Below the pieces are notes generated by a model. It was not told the origin of the DNA, did no database searches, and was given only the letters and a program-made list of their open reading frames with translations. A stretch of DNA of 64,000 nt, from contig JBBMOA010000018.1 in assembly GCA_037954235.1 (NCBI GenBank), forward strand, positions 4,436,001 to 4,500,000, written 5' to 3'. The position numbers and the translations under genes were made by a program. This document shows, piece by piece, positions 37,432 to 50,116 of the stretch (position 1 is the stretch's first letter; every line of letters starts with the position of its first letter). The stretch comes from Aulostomus chinensis. Its lineage: Eukaryota; Chordata; Actinopteri; Syngnathiformes; Aulostomidae.

Positions 37432-37934
37432 AGAGCGCCCAGGAGGGCCTGTGGATGAACTGCGTGGTTCAGAGCACTGGCCAGCAGCAGTGCAAGAACT
37501 ACGACTCCCTGCTGGTGCTGTCGTCTGACCTGCAGGCCGCCCGAGCCATGACCATCATCAGCTGCATGCTCAGCTGCCTCAGCCTCCTCATCCTCTTCTG
37601 CGGGGCCGACTTCACCACCTGCGTGGAGAACGAAGACGCCAAGCCCAAGATCAGCCTGGTGGCCGGGGTGGGCCTGCTGCTGGCCGGCCTCCTAGTCATC
37701 ATCCCTGTCAGCTGGTCCGCCCACATTGTGGTGCGAGACTTCAGAAACCCCCTGGTGCCGGCGTCTCAGAAGAGAGAGCTGGGAGCGTGTATCTTTGTGG
37801 GGTGGGCTGCTGGTGTGCTGCTTCTTCTGGGTGGGGGGCTCCTCTGCTGCTTCAGCAGGCCCAAATCCGGAGGCTCAGGAACCGCCAAGTACTACAGCAA
37901 CAGCGCCTCCGCCCCCGGCAAAAACTACGTGTGA
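36486..37934 (+). CDS. Claudin, 2 coding exons, 210 residues
   Basis: Four-helix tight-junction protein that seals or forms pores between epithelial cells. Exons are 36486-36617 and 37434-37934 (633 bases). The claudin signature is complete: Trp30, then GLW at 49-51, Cys54 and Cys64 in the first extracellular loop. Hydrophobic helices lie near 7-27, 79-100, 115-137 and 158-182, and the protein ends in NYV, a PDZ-binding tail. The start MGSSAVQIV is the usual claudin length; an in-frame ATG at 36462 would add eight residues, but cttctctccag just before 36486 looks like a splice acceptor, so the upstream part may be intronic. Many fish claudins of the 3/4/5/6/9 type have no intron, whereas this one is split in loop 1. 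Human CLDN6/CLDN9 lie near PAQR4, so a relationship is possible, but I cannot name the paralogue. Confidence 0.94.
37382..37431. repeat. (GT)n repeat abutting the claudin splice acceptor
   Basis: The GT/GC-interrupted repeat runs to the TAG acceptor of claudin exon 2 (exon begins at 37434), taking the place of an ordinary polypyrimidine tract. Confidence 0.93.
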
Positions 37935-37991
37935 GGCCTTTTGAAGGGGACTGATGTAAAGAAGGGAGGGGGGCGATTCAGTCGGGGGGCC

Positions 37992-37997
37992 AATAAA
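37992..37997 (+). terminator. Claudin polyadenylation signal candidate
   Basis: AATAAA 57 bases after the claudin stop. A second candidate (ATTAAA near 38473, followed by TG-rich sequence) would give a longer 3' UTR ending near 38.5 kb. Confidence 0.4.
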
Positions 37998-38852
37998 GTC
38001 GACGATATCAAGGGTTACTTTGAATGAAATCCAAAACGCTCTGTAAATATGACTTCCTTTCATGATGACGCCGCTGTGCGTTCGAGTTAACAGATGTATT
38101 TTACCATTAGGTGCAGGGTTGAGCATAAGCTACGTGTAAATAAGGCTTTCTGTTGGACATTCTGCAGTCCTGGAGTCACACATTTTGTAGTCCTTCTAAA
38201 CTGTATTTAAAACGAAAGAAACAAAACCAAAAACAACCTAAACTCTAAATGGTAGCGAGATTAAAGAGCTGTCAGGTCTTTTTGAATGCACTAGTGGCTC
38301 ATGTTTTTTCACAGCTGTTCTACCTGGATTGTTTGCTGTCTGGTAAACCGAAGGCTCCTCCGTCGGCCTCAGGAGGCGTCGCTGCACTTGATTCTCCGAT
38401 GATTCCTTGGAAAACGTCCACCTCACGTCTCAGAACATTTTATATCACGTTTGTTCTAGTTTTGTAAGATGATTAAAACTTGGTGTAATTCAAGCCCGTG
38501 CTGTGCCATTGTCTTTACCAGCTCCACCCGAGGAGGTTGTGTCTTCGATGGCGTCCGTCCTTCACGAAAAAAAAACTATGAGGCTGCTTTTCACCATGGT
38601 GGAGGGATGCAGAAAGGTCCACAGAGGAATCCCATTAAAGTTTGGAGCAGATAGTCATAGCGCCACCCGGTGGCAATAACAAGAAATTACTTCTCTTTTT
38701 TTTTTTAACCCATACGTGGATTCATTCTCCAAAGTTGACCAGATCCGTCTAAAATGTGGTCAGAAAATTGTGTTGAAGCTAGCGGGGCGACTCTCTCACC
38801 CCCGCGGAGGCGTCAAAAACACTCGGGAATGTCTACTGAAAATACAGAGGAT

Positions 38853-38858
38853 TTTATT
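38853..38858 (-). terminator. Candidate coro1a polyadenylation signal
   Basis: AATAAA on the minus strand about 220 bases after the coro1a stop. With the claudin signals at 37992 and 38473, the two convergent genes end within roughly 0.4-0.9 kb of each other. Confidence 0.45.
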
Positions 38859-39078
38859 TCAAACGAAAAGCATATATTAAAATATGAAATTGAAAAATTT
38901 ATCTGACGAACCAAAACAATGAAATTCAAATTCCTAGCCAAAGTAAAGTAAGTTTCAGACCAGTAAATTTCTCCCTTTGTGTCGCTGTGGTCAGAAGTGA
39001 GAGGATTCTCAATCTCTTCCTTTCCTGATCTCCACATTTGCCCTCAAATCCATTTCTTTTGCTGAGGGCTCTTCTGGG

Positions 39079-42000
39079 TTAATCCTTGGCCTCCAGCGCC
39101 TTCACACGCTTGGTCAGCTCCTCCAGCGCTGCCTTGAGGTCCTTCACCTCCTTTCTCAACGACTGAACCTCCTGCGAGACAGAAAGAGCCAGGTTACATT
39201 TGATAAACTACTTCTTTTTTTTTTAAATTTACTTGAAAAACATTAAATGACAACAAACAACGCAGGACGTGAAGTCTCAATCGCACCAATCAATTCCAGA
39301 TGTCCAAAAAAGGCAGGAGTTAATATTCATCATTTCCTGTTTCCTCCCCAAAGTTCAACGAATAAAATTAAATGACAAACTTGTGAAATATACAGATCCA
39401 AATGTCTTAGTATACAGAAGAATGAGTAAAAACATTACATGTGGACTTGGTAGTCGCACTCATCTTCAAAGTAACAGTAGAATCATTGCCAAAGTTAACA
39501 GCTGTAGCTTTTAGAATTTGAAAACTTTTTTTGCTCTTTTAATTGCTTCAGTTTTATCAGGAAATTCATTTCTCTCTCTCTCTCTCTCTCTCCTGTGTCT
39601 CATCTTGTTTTACTTCCTGCCCGTTATTCTTTTCACCTGCGTCTCATTAGTCAGCCCCGCCCTGCCCCTACTGACTGTTTGATGAGCTCCGTCGTGTTTA
39701 ACAGCGAGTTTGAGAAGTTGGCAAGTGGAAAAGTTCCCTCCTGGGAAAAGTTCCACTTCCAAGTAGAGATCAGAGCGTTCAGACAACAAAAAACACCGAC
39801 AACATCTCGAAAAAGCTGTTGCATTTGCTGGGAGGTCAATATTTTTAACTGCGTTCTGTCAGTTACATTATTCTCGGATAGGTAGCTTTTTTTTTTTCTT
39901 TCCAACTAGCAAGAAAGCTAACATTACATTCGCGGTACAAAAAGTAGCAACTTGACGAAGATGAATTTGAGGTTAAGTGAACTGTCAAGAACCATTTGAC
40001 ATCACAATCACCTGCACTCATGAGCAGGACCTGAATCAGCAGAGGAGAGGCTTGTTTAGGATCGGAGAGAGAATATTCAACTTAGGTTCAGAGCCCAAAA
40101 ACTGTACGGTCCCAATTTATTAGGTACCTGCACAGCACTGCAATGGACTCGCCCTTAATTAGGGTTATGATGTACAAGGTTTGTTTGTTTTTCAGAAGCA
40201 CCAACAAATAAATACAGCGACAACTCTCCCACAAAGACTGATGAAAACCAGAGCAATACCCTCATGAAGGGAGGGTTTATTGAGGGAACGCTCAGTATCA
40301 GACGGGCCAGGCGGAGGGAACTGTCACTGACCTCCGCAACCAAGCCCGCATCACCACAGAGGCTCAGAGGAACACTGGCTGATTATGCGGACCGCTTGTG
40401 GTGGGAGCGAGTGCTGTCAGCCAGGCCGCCAAAGAGGCCAAGCTGGAGGACGCGCGACGTCACGGGTGACATCGGAGTCAGAGGAAGTTTTTGCCAGATG
40501 ACGAGAAAACACGACGTGACATGCCAGGTATTTTGTGGGTTTCGGTCGCCGCCAAGACGGCGCAGCTTGTTGTGCTCAGTGTTGATGCGGTAAATCTTCC
40601 GTAGACGGAAGTCCGCCCGCTCATCATTTCCCCTTGAAACCTTGTTTTTTTTTTGGTCAGAAGTGTAAACTTCATATCAGTTAATCTCGTGATACAATAA
40701 ATCCTCACAAGGGCTGCTGTATGAAGTGTAAGGTGGGTAGCTGAGGTATTATCAAGATTAACAGACGCAGAGTTATATTATCACTTCGCGTACATAAGAA
40801 GCATTTTCCTGTTGAATATTGTCGAGACGGGCTGCACGGTGGTGCAGTGGCCAGCACTGTGGCCTCACAGCAAGAAGGTTCCGGGTTCAAGTCCCGGCTC
40901 GGGCACGGGGTCTTTCTGTGTGGAGTCTGCATGTTCTCCCCGTGTCTGTGTGGGTTCTCTCTGGTACTCCAGCTTCCTCCCACAGTCCAAAGACATCAAG
41001 AGGGGACGAGGCTGATTGATTCTCTAAATTGACCGTAGGTATGAATGTCAGTGTGAATGGTTGTTCGTCTCTCTATGTTGGCCCTGTGATGGACTGGCGA
41101 CCTGTCCAGGGTGAACCCTGCCTCTCACCTGAAGGCTGCTGGGATAGGCTCCACCCCCCCGCGACCCTTACTAGTAAGGAATAAGCGGAAGATGACGATG
41201 GATGGATGGATATTGTCGAGACAGAATAAAATGTGCAGGTATACACCGGTTTAACCCGCAACAATGCACCATATCTGATGTTTAAAGTCACCGCTGGGTT
41301 GACCTGATACTAGAGACGTGTAAGTAGGAGACAAATGTCGAGTTTTCTCTTTCAAACACAGTCAAACAGAAGTAAAAACACCATTTAAGTACCAAACGTT
41401 GTCATGAATTCCAGCACTTGTAAACACATGTGATGTTTTCCTCCATCGCTAACGCCTCACCCCGCTGCTGTCGTTTGGAGTCCCAGCAGAAGCGGCTGTG
41501 GTCTTCAGCAGACTCTTGTGAACTTTGAACTCTTTGGTTTTTGTGGTTGCTACAAACCCGTCCTTCAGCGAGATCAGAATAGACGGGGCATCTTTCCCTT
41601 GAAACCACTCGTCGGCCTCCACCGACGGCTCGGGACCGACTGTGTCTGGGTACAAATCCTCTTGGAACAGATCCGACTGCGGGAGAAGGACAGATGAAGC
41701 ACGTTAACCTACATGTACAAATGGTAGTGGAAGGTCAAACCTCAAGGTCACAGTCATTTCTCCTCAACACGATATATCCTCACACATGGGGGGGGGGGGG
41801 GGTGTTCCTCAAAATTTGCCATAAATCTCCACTGGGACACAAAGATGAATGGAAACAAAATCTCTGGATCGCCTCATACTTAATCTGTAGTACAAACAAC
41901 CACTTGGACTTTGACAAAAAAAATAATTTTTGGTGGTCAAAGGTCACAGTGAGAGGTTAATAACTGCAGCGCAGAACTTCTAGTGTACTCAGACTCAACA

Positions 42001-45000
42001 TTACCTTACGTGGCACCGTCATGACGATGGGCTCACACTTCCTTTCATGGAGTTTGTAGAACCTGGAGGTAAAAACTTTTGTGTCAATATTCGACATGAT
42101 AGAAAACACAAAGCTACTTTCTCTTCCTAAAACACTGCAAAGCTACCTGGCAATTTCACATTTGTTGACCTCCAGGCCCCTCTTGGGCATGTACCCCATC
42201 CCCTTCTGGCTCTCCTTGCTGCTGTACATGGACAAGTAGTGGACGTACGGGGCTTCATCTGTCACCTCGAAGTAACGGATACTGCTGTCCCCCTGAGATG
42301 GAGACGGGAGAAACCAGTCAGCTGTGTGGGTTCCAGACAGAAGGAACGCTCAGCCAGCCGGTACAATCGAACCTTGCCACAGAGGTAGACGATGCCGGTG
42401 TCTGGGTCAAAAAATGGCAGAAGGACGCCACTGCTGGTGTCCAGTTCCTGCAGGGTCAGGGGTTCTTCAAAGTTCTCCTGGTCAAAGAGGTTAAAAGCGA
42501 CGTTAAGTCTCATTATTTCACTTTTTGTAGCGCAGCACGCTGTACAAAATAGCTGCGTGCTTAAAGGTTGCCATGCCTTGAATTCAATTAAAATAACAGA
42601 AATAACTCCAGTCACTTCTGCTTATCGATTTCAAGTTGAGCTTTTATTCCTTTCTCAGGCGTGATTAATGCAATTTTAATCAGGAAAAAAAGCAATTTTA
42701 AACTGAATGTAATGCAACCTCATTAAAGTCACTTTGTGATCAAATCCCTTTGTCAGAGCTGTCAAAATTGTAATGAAGACATCCGAATGCTTAAAATTCA
42801 GAATTTTTGATTTGAAAGCAGCAGAGGAATCCCTGGTCTGTCCTCCAGAACTCGACCTGATAAAGGCATCGCCAATCAGGAAACAAGCATTTATTGCACG
42901 GAGCTTCATGAAGAAAAATCCAGAGCAACGGCACAGAGTTCCAAATAACAAATGACCAACATCTGGAATATTATACAGAGGGATGAAAAGAATTTTTTAA
43001 AAAAAAAAGTCAGTGTAAACTGCAAGTGATCATAAATGATTAAATCTTGCAGGATTGTGAACACTCACTGGGTCCCACAGCGCCACCTGCCTTTCACTCA
43101 TGCGACTGAAGCCGGTGCTGAAGATCTTCCCGTCCGACATGAACACGGCTCGGACGGGCCTGGAGCCCTCGTGGGGCTTCTCCTTCTCCTGGAGAGAGAC
43201 AGAGGTCGCGCTCTCTTTCAGATGAAACTCAAAGCAACGGACATTTAAACACAACACAGGAAACCAGACAGCAGGATTCAGTAATTAGAAGTGTGTATCG
43301 AGCCGTTAAAAGAAAAAGCAAGTGAATTTTTAAGGGAAAACGGAAGCTTAAAATCATCAGGGGTTTTTTTTTAATTATTATTATTTATTCCACCGTTATT
43401 TAACCGGGGATGAAATCACTTTGAGATCAGGCATCTCTACTGCAAAGTAGCAGCACACAATTAACAAAGTTAGGACAGACAAAATACTACTAGCATAATT
43501 GGGACACACAGGGTGGTAAATACAGCCAGAAAAATGACACTGATTTCTGAGGGTCCTTCAAGGCACCTGGCCCAGTGTAACTGAAACGAGTTCTACTTTG
43601 AACAAAAAGATGAGAGAGGTGCAATTAAAATTGATGAAATCAAACTGCATCCGGCTGAAGCAAAAAATAAGACAAAGAGAGACGGAGACAGTTTCATGTC
43701 GCCTCTACGCTTCATTGGGCTTTCGTGTTTAGGAAATAAATATGATGAATCACAAAATTTAACTTCAGATTGTTGCAGTTTTCCGCTGGTTCCAGTGTGG
43801 CGCTACAGGGGAGAGGAAGAGGAAGCGTACCTTGAGGACAGTACCGCTGCGGGGCTCCAACAGTCGCATCGTCTTGTCTTTGCAGGATGTGAGAATCTTG
43901 GATCCGTCCCTGTTCCAGCAGGCGCTGTAGATGAGGTCATTGTGTACGCCGTCGATCCTGACCGCCGCCTCGCCACGGGCCACGTTCCACAGGATCACCA
44001 CGTTATCGCAGCCTGCGTGGACACAAAACAGTGGCTTTTTTTTTATGAAGTCGCTCATCTGAAATATCTTTGAAATGTTTTCACGTCTTTTTTTTTAATC
44101 GCTAACCAGCATCGGCGATTATTAATGCTCCAGTTGCAGTTGGTTTGAAACAAATAAACGAGAGCGAGAGATGACTTTCATTCGAACAAACAGACACATA
44201 AATGCAGTGTTACTCATGCTGGACTCCAGCTACCCGCTCAGGCTGCACACACGGAAGCGTGTCCTGTATTTTGGAGCAAGCACAGCTGGTGATAATTCAG
44301 CTGCTGAGTGCCTATCATGAAATATCATCATAAGCTGTAACAAAACATTTTCGCAATTCAAAATAAGAACTCTAAATCATTTTTCATTCATAAACGGTGC
44401 ACGGAACCTAAAAGTATCTAACCGCCATTATTTGGTTACCCCCACGAACAGCTGGTTGTTTGTCACTCGTGCTTCATAATTTCTTGTAGAAATAAAACAC
44501 TGGTGAACTTCAGTTCTTCTGCAGGCTGACCGAGTGGTTTTGGAACTGAGCGTTCAAAGTGAAGCAGGTGGGTGGAGGCTGTGAGAACTTCCTGTTCCAA
44601 CCTCAGGACATTTTAGTTTAACCTCCGCCACACGCCGCGCCAGCACCTCAGCCCGGTTCCTCTGAGGTTCGAGCTTCTCCTCTGCACAGGGGCGTGCAGC
44701 CAGTCTTTGTTTTCAGCGGGTTTATAAGGTTGAGTACCTGCGGTCATCAGCACGTTATGAGCAGTGGGGTGCCAGCTTAGGATGCCGACACGTTTAGAGT
44801 GACCCTCAAGCTTAACAACGGGATCTGTGAGCGCCGTGGTCAGCCCCGCGTCCGGGATCTCCCAAATCTAGAAGGAGAAAGACGTGGACATAAAAATGTT
44901 TCAGGCTTTGGTGAAAACTAAAGGTTTGGGTCCAAGCTGCTGCGGCTGTACCATGACGCTGCAGTCCTCAGAGCCGCTGGCGATGATGTTGTCATTGTGA

Positions 45001-46109
45001 GGACAAAACTCGATGTCCAGGACTGGACCTGTGTGACCACACACGGTCGGGTAGGACATGTCGATGCGTCCTGTCTGCAGAGACGAATACATCAGAATAA
45101 ATGAGCCTTAAAAGCAGGAACTGGCGAGCTGGTATATAATCAGTGTTCATATAAAACATTAGAAAAAACATGACGTTTTCGTACACACGCAGTCTTTCAA
45201 CATAATTCCCATATCAGCATTTCTGATGTTTAATCTTTATTTACTTTAAAATAAAAGGTGCTGCAAACTTAGAAAAACAAAATCAGTTTCCATGCAGAAG
45301 ACAAGATTTTGTACAGTTCTGACTTGTGTGACAAAGAAACTGCAATTTAATACTGGAATATTCCTGCTGTACGATTTACGCCTCGTAAATTCTGTTTTTG
45401 GAGGTGCAATAAATTTATATGTGATCACATTTAGATGGGGCGTTAGGATGAATACAAGGAGCAAGGTTCTTGACCATCAGAGATGAGCTCTGGCATCTAT
45501 ACAGGAGTATTTCCATGCCTCCACAGCACAATTATTTGAAATTTCACACATAATATGTCTTTAATTCAGTGTTTTTGTGTTTCAGGGAAATCATCCAAGT
45601 CCATGATTACAGCTTCAGCTGCAGGTGATCTTCAGCGAGTTCAAGCGCTTTAAGACACTGCAAGAAATTCACTGAAAGCCTCCCCAAGTGAACTAAATGG
45701 GTTGCGGCCACATCGCATCCTGCCCTGACTGAACTCAACTCCTAATATGGTGAAAACTTCTCAACGGCAGAACAAGCAAGTGACGTATAGAGACTCAAAG
45801 TAGGCACCAAACTTCCTCATTCGACTGAACTTGTGATGAGATGTCTCAAGTCTCACGTCAACCTGCATCTGGTAGCCAGGCGGGTGACACATTTGCTGTG
45901 TTCGGACGCACCTTGCTGAGGGGCAGCACCATGAAGGCTCCTCCGCCGCTGGCGTCCACAATCATGGCCACAAACTTGGGGTTGACAGAGCAGAAGTTGC
46001 TGTCCCACGTCATCTGGGAGATTCGGATGTCATCGTAGCATTGGTCAGCTTTCACAGCCTGACCAAAGACGTGACGAAACTTACTGGTCCTCACAACCTT
46101 CCTGAACAT
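39079..46109 (-). CDS. coro1a: Coronin-1A, 10 coding exons, 456 residues
   Basis: WD40 actin-binding protein that works with Arp2/3 and cofilin, mainly in leukocytes. Exons, 5' to 3': 45912-46109, 44952-45074, 44738-44867, 43831-44012, 43069-43188, 42373-42477, 42147-42292, 42005-42062, 41461-41676, 39079-39171; total 1371 bases, phases consistent. It opens MFRKVVRTSKFRHVFGQ, the conserved coronin N-terminal signature. WD40 motifs follow, for example SGSEDCSVMIWEIPDAG and MSERQVALWDP. The stretch from ELDTSSGVLLPFFDPDT through [19 protein letters not shown] to MTVPRKSDLFQEDLYP matches recalled CORO1A more closely than CORO1B or CORO1C. The short linker and length (human CORO1A 461, CORO1B 489) agree. 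The last exon encodes a 30-residue coiled coil with RVKALE, fitting the coronin trimerisation motif R-h-x-x-h-E. An untranslated exon probably ends at 47223 (CCCAG|GTAAGC). The gene lies tail-to-tail with the claudin. Confidence 0.9.
39565..39593. repeat. (CT)n microsatellite
   Basis: Short CT repeat in the last coro1a intron. Confidence 0.85.
40829..41209 (+). mobile_element. Full-length tRNA-derived SINE with target-site duplication
   Basis: About 380 bases. The head has Pol III-type boxes: a tgcagtgg A-box-like segment near 40842 and B box ggttcaagtcc at 40884-40894. The tail ends in GGAT repeats. The 13-base atattgtcgagac occurs directly on both sides (40816-40828 and 41210-41222), a perfect target-site duplication. 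It lies in the last coro1a intron in the opposite orientation to the gene. The exact family name is not recalled with certainty. Confidence 0.85.
41788..41802. repeat. Poly(G) run
   Basis: Fifteen consecutive G residues in a coro1a intron; such runs are prone to sequencing length error. Confidence 0.9.
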
Positions 46110-46115
46110 GTTGAG

Positions 46116-47300
46116 CTGGGAAAAAGAGGCATGTGAGACCCAGCTGAAAGTGGAAACCCAGAATATTATACGTACAGGCTGAAAACACTCGAATGAATCG
46201 TACAGAGCTGCACTGTGCAAGTCACAGGCACAACAAATGTCATTATTCAAATGCATACAGTTACGCTAAACACTTGGAATTTTTCAAATTTCCGTTTAGG
46301 CTCAAGATTTCATGTGCAAGTAAAATGACAGACATGAAGCTGACGACACAGCTGAAAGAGACTATGGAAAAAAAGAAAAGAGGAAGTATGAGCTTTCACA
46401 ACTACTTCCTCTCATGCGTCTGCAACACTCATGTTTTAATCCAAAAATTGGCCTGAGTGTTTAAAACGCGCGTCTGCTCCAGATAATACGATAAGACAGC
46501 GGTGCAAGGACACCAAACGTGCTATTCATTAGAACAATTAGCTGCAGATGCAGCACGGGAAGCGCCATCGTAGAGGAGTCGTCGGTTACGCCACATCCTA
46601 CCGAAGGAGCGACAAAACTACCAGCATTTCCCTCCTGACACATTCACCAACTGGTTGACTTTCCCGCTGGTTCTCTGGCGAGTAACTGATGCGCTCTCTG
46701 CAGTGTTGCAGCAGCAGTCACATCCGAGCTGTCAGATTTGCGTTAAGCCTGAGATCATGTTCAGTCAATACCTCCTGCAAAACTGTTTTTAAAAAAAAGA
46801 GAAAAGAAAAAAATGCACTTTTTCACATTAATAAACGACAAACAGGACTTGCTTTACCTCCATTTGTAGATTTTACTTCCTGAAATCTGCAGCCGCGCCT
46901 AAACTCCGAGGTTTTGCTGCATGTACATCACAAGACCTCTCTGGCTTCTCTGCACCTAATCTAATCAAGCCTGATAATTTCATCAGAGGCCTAAATGCAT
47001 GTCACTAATCTCTACTCTCCACCACTGATGGTCCACTGTGATGGAAAACAAAGCCTGCTATTCACTAAAGTGAAACAGAAGAAACTCAGAACATCAAGAT
47101 CAATGATGCTCAGTTCACATGGTGGCACGTAGACTTCTCCAATACTCATACACGCCGATTGAACCTGATCAAATCAGTCATCGGCGACTTGCGTGGACTT
47201 CAGACGGATGTCGGAGGCTTACCTGGGAGTCGTCGTGCAGCGGCAGGTCAGCTCAGCAGTGAACCAGCCACCCGAATGAGGACGCAGAGAAGATGGAAGG
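46116..47300 (-). promoter_or_regulatory. coro1a: coro1a 5' intron and candidate non-coding first exon
   Basis: The start exon begins at 46115 after the acceptor cctctttttcccag. A strong donor (GACTCCCAG|GTAAGCC) at 47223 would end an upstream untranslated exon within about 47223-47300. No TATA box or CpG peak fixes the transcription start. Confidence 0.4.
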
Positions 47301-49669
47301 TTAAAGAACATCACAAAATGTCACGGAGGAAGTGTGGCTCTCAAATAAAGGTGGAAGTGGGAGGTGTCTCACGGGCTGAAGCCAGCGTGAAGGGGAAGAA
47401 GCTGCAGTGTTCATGAGGTTTTTCAAAACAGCTTCATTTACAAAAAAAAAAAAAACGCATGCCGGTATCGCATGTCAGATTGTTTTTTTTTTTCACACTT
47501 TCACAACTTCTCCGAAAAAATAGTGATTACTTGATTAAAGAAAAGGGCCACAGAGATGTTATTTCTGACTGTTGAAAGACGAGAAGCTACTGTTAGCTCT
47601 GTGTCATACAGTGATTCAGGGCTGGTTCTGTTTGAGTGGGTACATACAGGTTATCCAGAAAGCGCTGCTGAAAATCAGATACCATATAAAGTCTTTTGTG
47701 TGAGTCATTTTTAATCATTCACATCTTAAAATCTCATTCGACTCGTCCCAAAAATGTTCTGATGAATCCCCCAAAGATGAACAACAATTTTAGAGCAACC
47801 ATCCTGGGAATTTCGCGCCACATCGACAGTCAACACACTTTGAAAGTGGCTCCAAAGGTCAAATCAAAGCCGGCCTTTTTTGTTTCTTATCGGCAGGCTG
47901 ACAGCAATCCTGCCTTGACCGGGCAGCTTCAGTTTACGTGACTTATCGTGATGAGTGACATCATACAATCGCAGGGGGGGGGAATTAGACTGTTTCTGCC
48001 CTGCCTCGATTGAGAATCTACAAGTCAAACCCAAACATGGTGTACTCATAAATGGAGAGAGCGAAGTGGGTGAGGGGTTCACGCCTTTTCCCTCCGGCAT
48101 CACTTCTGCGTGACTCCAGAAAGCAGCAAGAGCCAGCTACATGTACCTAGCTTGTAGCTAATGGTGCCCCCGTAGCCGCCTGCTGCTAACAACAACAAAA
48201 AAACAACTTTTAGCGACCTGATACAAACAAAAATGTCAATTAACGAGCTCTTCAGCACACGTATCCTAGCACAATCCGTGTATTCTTTATCCAGCTGTAT
48301 GCCGGGTTTTTTTTGTGTGTTTTTTTTAGCGCCGGCAGGAACACACACAAGTGTTGGTTCGATGTAACGCGCCAGAGCTCTGTGCTACCGTGAAGGAGCA
48401 AAGTGTCAAAGCGTGTTTGCTCTTGAGCTCAAATCAGTATTTTTGCGGATTCCTGAGCTTGCGGCCAGATAAAGAACACGTGGGTTATGGAGGATCATCC
48501 ACTTGATGTTTGTTAAGTGACATTTTATGGGCGGTATTTTTTTTTTTTTTTAAAAGGACATGAACAAAAGAAAAAGGCTGAGTCCGTTTTAAAAATATAG
48601 ACTTCAGTTTATTGCACAATCGTTGCTGGAGACTGAGGAGAGTGAGAGCCTGTCTGTTACATGGTACGGTAACGTCAGGCAGACATGTGGACTACAGTAC
48701 AGGAACAAACTGTGTTCGTGCACATTAATTTGCAAGCACACAGACTGGATAATGAGGCAATCAGGGGACGCGATCAGCAGCCCGTCAGTGCAACCGAGGA
48801 AAAGTCAATCTGGCAGCACACAGATCTCATGCTTGTACGGATCCCAAGAGAGAACCCACACACACACACGTTAACACATAGTCTGGAGGTACAAATACAC
48901 ATCCCTGGGGAGTGACTACTGCACACCAGGGCTGACAGAACTACAACTTGTCAATTAAGAGTCATTTGGTTGCAGTTTGGCTACAGTAACGCCTGCATCA
49001 GTGCACATGAACAGCCACCAGATGGAGCCACATTCACTCCTTTGTGGTTTATAAGAAAAAAAACAAAAAAAAAAACAAAAGCAATGACATTGCGGATATG
49101 AAGAGACGATAACAGACAGACCCTCAAGAAGCTCCTCGAGGAAAGGAATCGTCTCATTATCTGTACAGTGACATTATTAGGACCACAGAATAACAGGAAC
49201 CATAATAATCAGTATATAACAATAGTTCTGACAGGTAATCCATTATAAACAGGTCATTAACAGGCTATCCGGCACCTGTGTTGTATTAAAAAAAACACAT
49301 TTTAATTTTGTTAGTGATGTTTTCATACATCAATCTTTTTTTTTTGTCATTTAACATACAGACAAAATACAGAGACCAATTTTCTGGCCAGGTTCCACTG
49401 CTGTTACATGGATTTTTATTTTATTTATTTATTTTTTTTTTTTTTAGAGAGAGAGAGAGAGAGAAACGCTACCTTTCCATCTTCCCCTCTTGTCGCCCAA
49501 GTCGTAACTAGAGTTGTTCTGACTCCCATAGCAGTATCAGAAGTAGCACAGACAGTAGAGAAAAACGTATCAGTGAAAACGCATCATTTATTGGACCCCC
49601 CTCCCCAAAAGAGGACTCTGCTGATTCTCTCAAATATTACATACAGGAAATAAAGTCTTCACATTGTTT

Positions 49670-49876
49670 CCATCAAGACGAGGCTGATTGATACTCTAAA
49701 GTGACCGTAGGCGTGGCTGTGAGTGTGAATGGTTGTCTGTCTCTACGTGTTGGCCCTGCCATGGACTGGTGACCCGTCCAGGGTGAACCCCGCCTCTCGC
49801 CTGAAAGCTGCGGAGACAGGCTCCAGCCCCCCGCGCCCCTTAACAGGATAAGCGGTAGAAAATGGATGGACGGATG
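49670..49876 (+). mobile_element. 5'-truncated copy of the same SINE
   Basis: From gacgaggctgattgatactc onward it matches the 3' half of the SINE at 40829-41209 (tgaatggttgtctgtctcta, ggtgaaccccgcctctcgcc) and ends in atggatggacggatg. The tRNA-like head is missing, the usual result of incomplete reverse transcription. Confidence 0.85.
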
Positions 49877-50116
49877 TATCCATCAAAGCGTTTGTTCCCA
49901 GGTGGAGACACCATGCACCAGAGCACCCAGCTGGGGCTGTTGGGAGTACACTTTGGAGAGAGAGTGTGTGTTTTTTTGTCTGCTGAGATACTCTGGTTGC
50001 AATGATACGGGATATCTGCAGAGGTGCGAGGTAGAGTACTTCCTCTTTTCTTTGCTCTGAATTATATAATAACTTCACCACAAAGTGAGACTTTTAACAG
50101 GAAACATTTTGAGTAC

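Noticed and set aside
39079..46109. Coronin-1B or -1C as the identity of the coronin
   Set aside because: The short linker, 456-residue length and the LPFFDPDT...[25 protein letters not shown] stretch fit CORO1A better.
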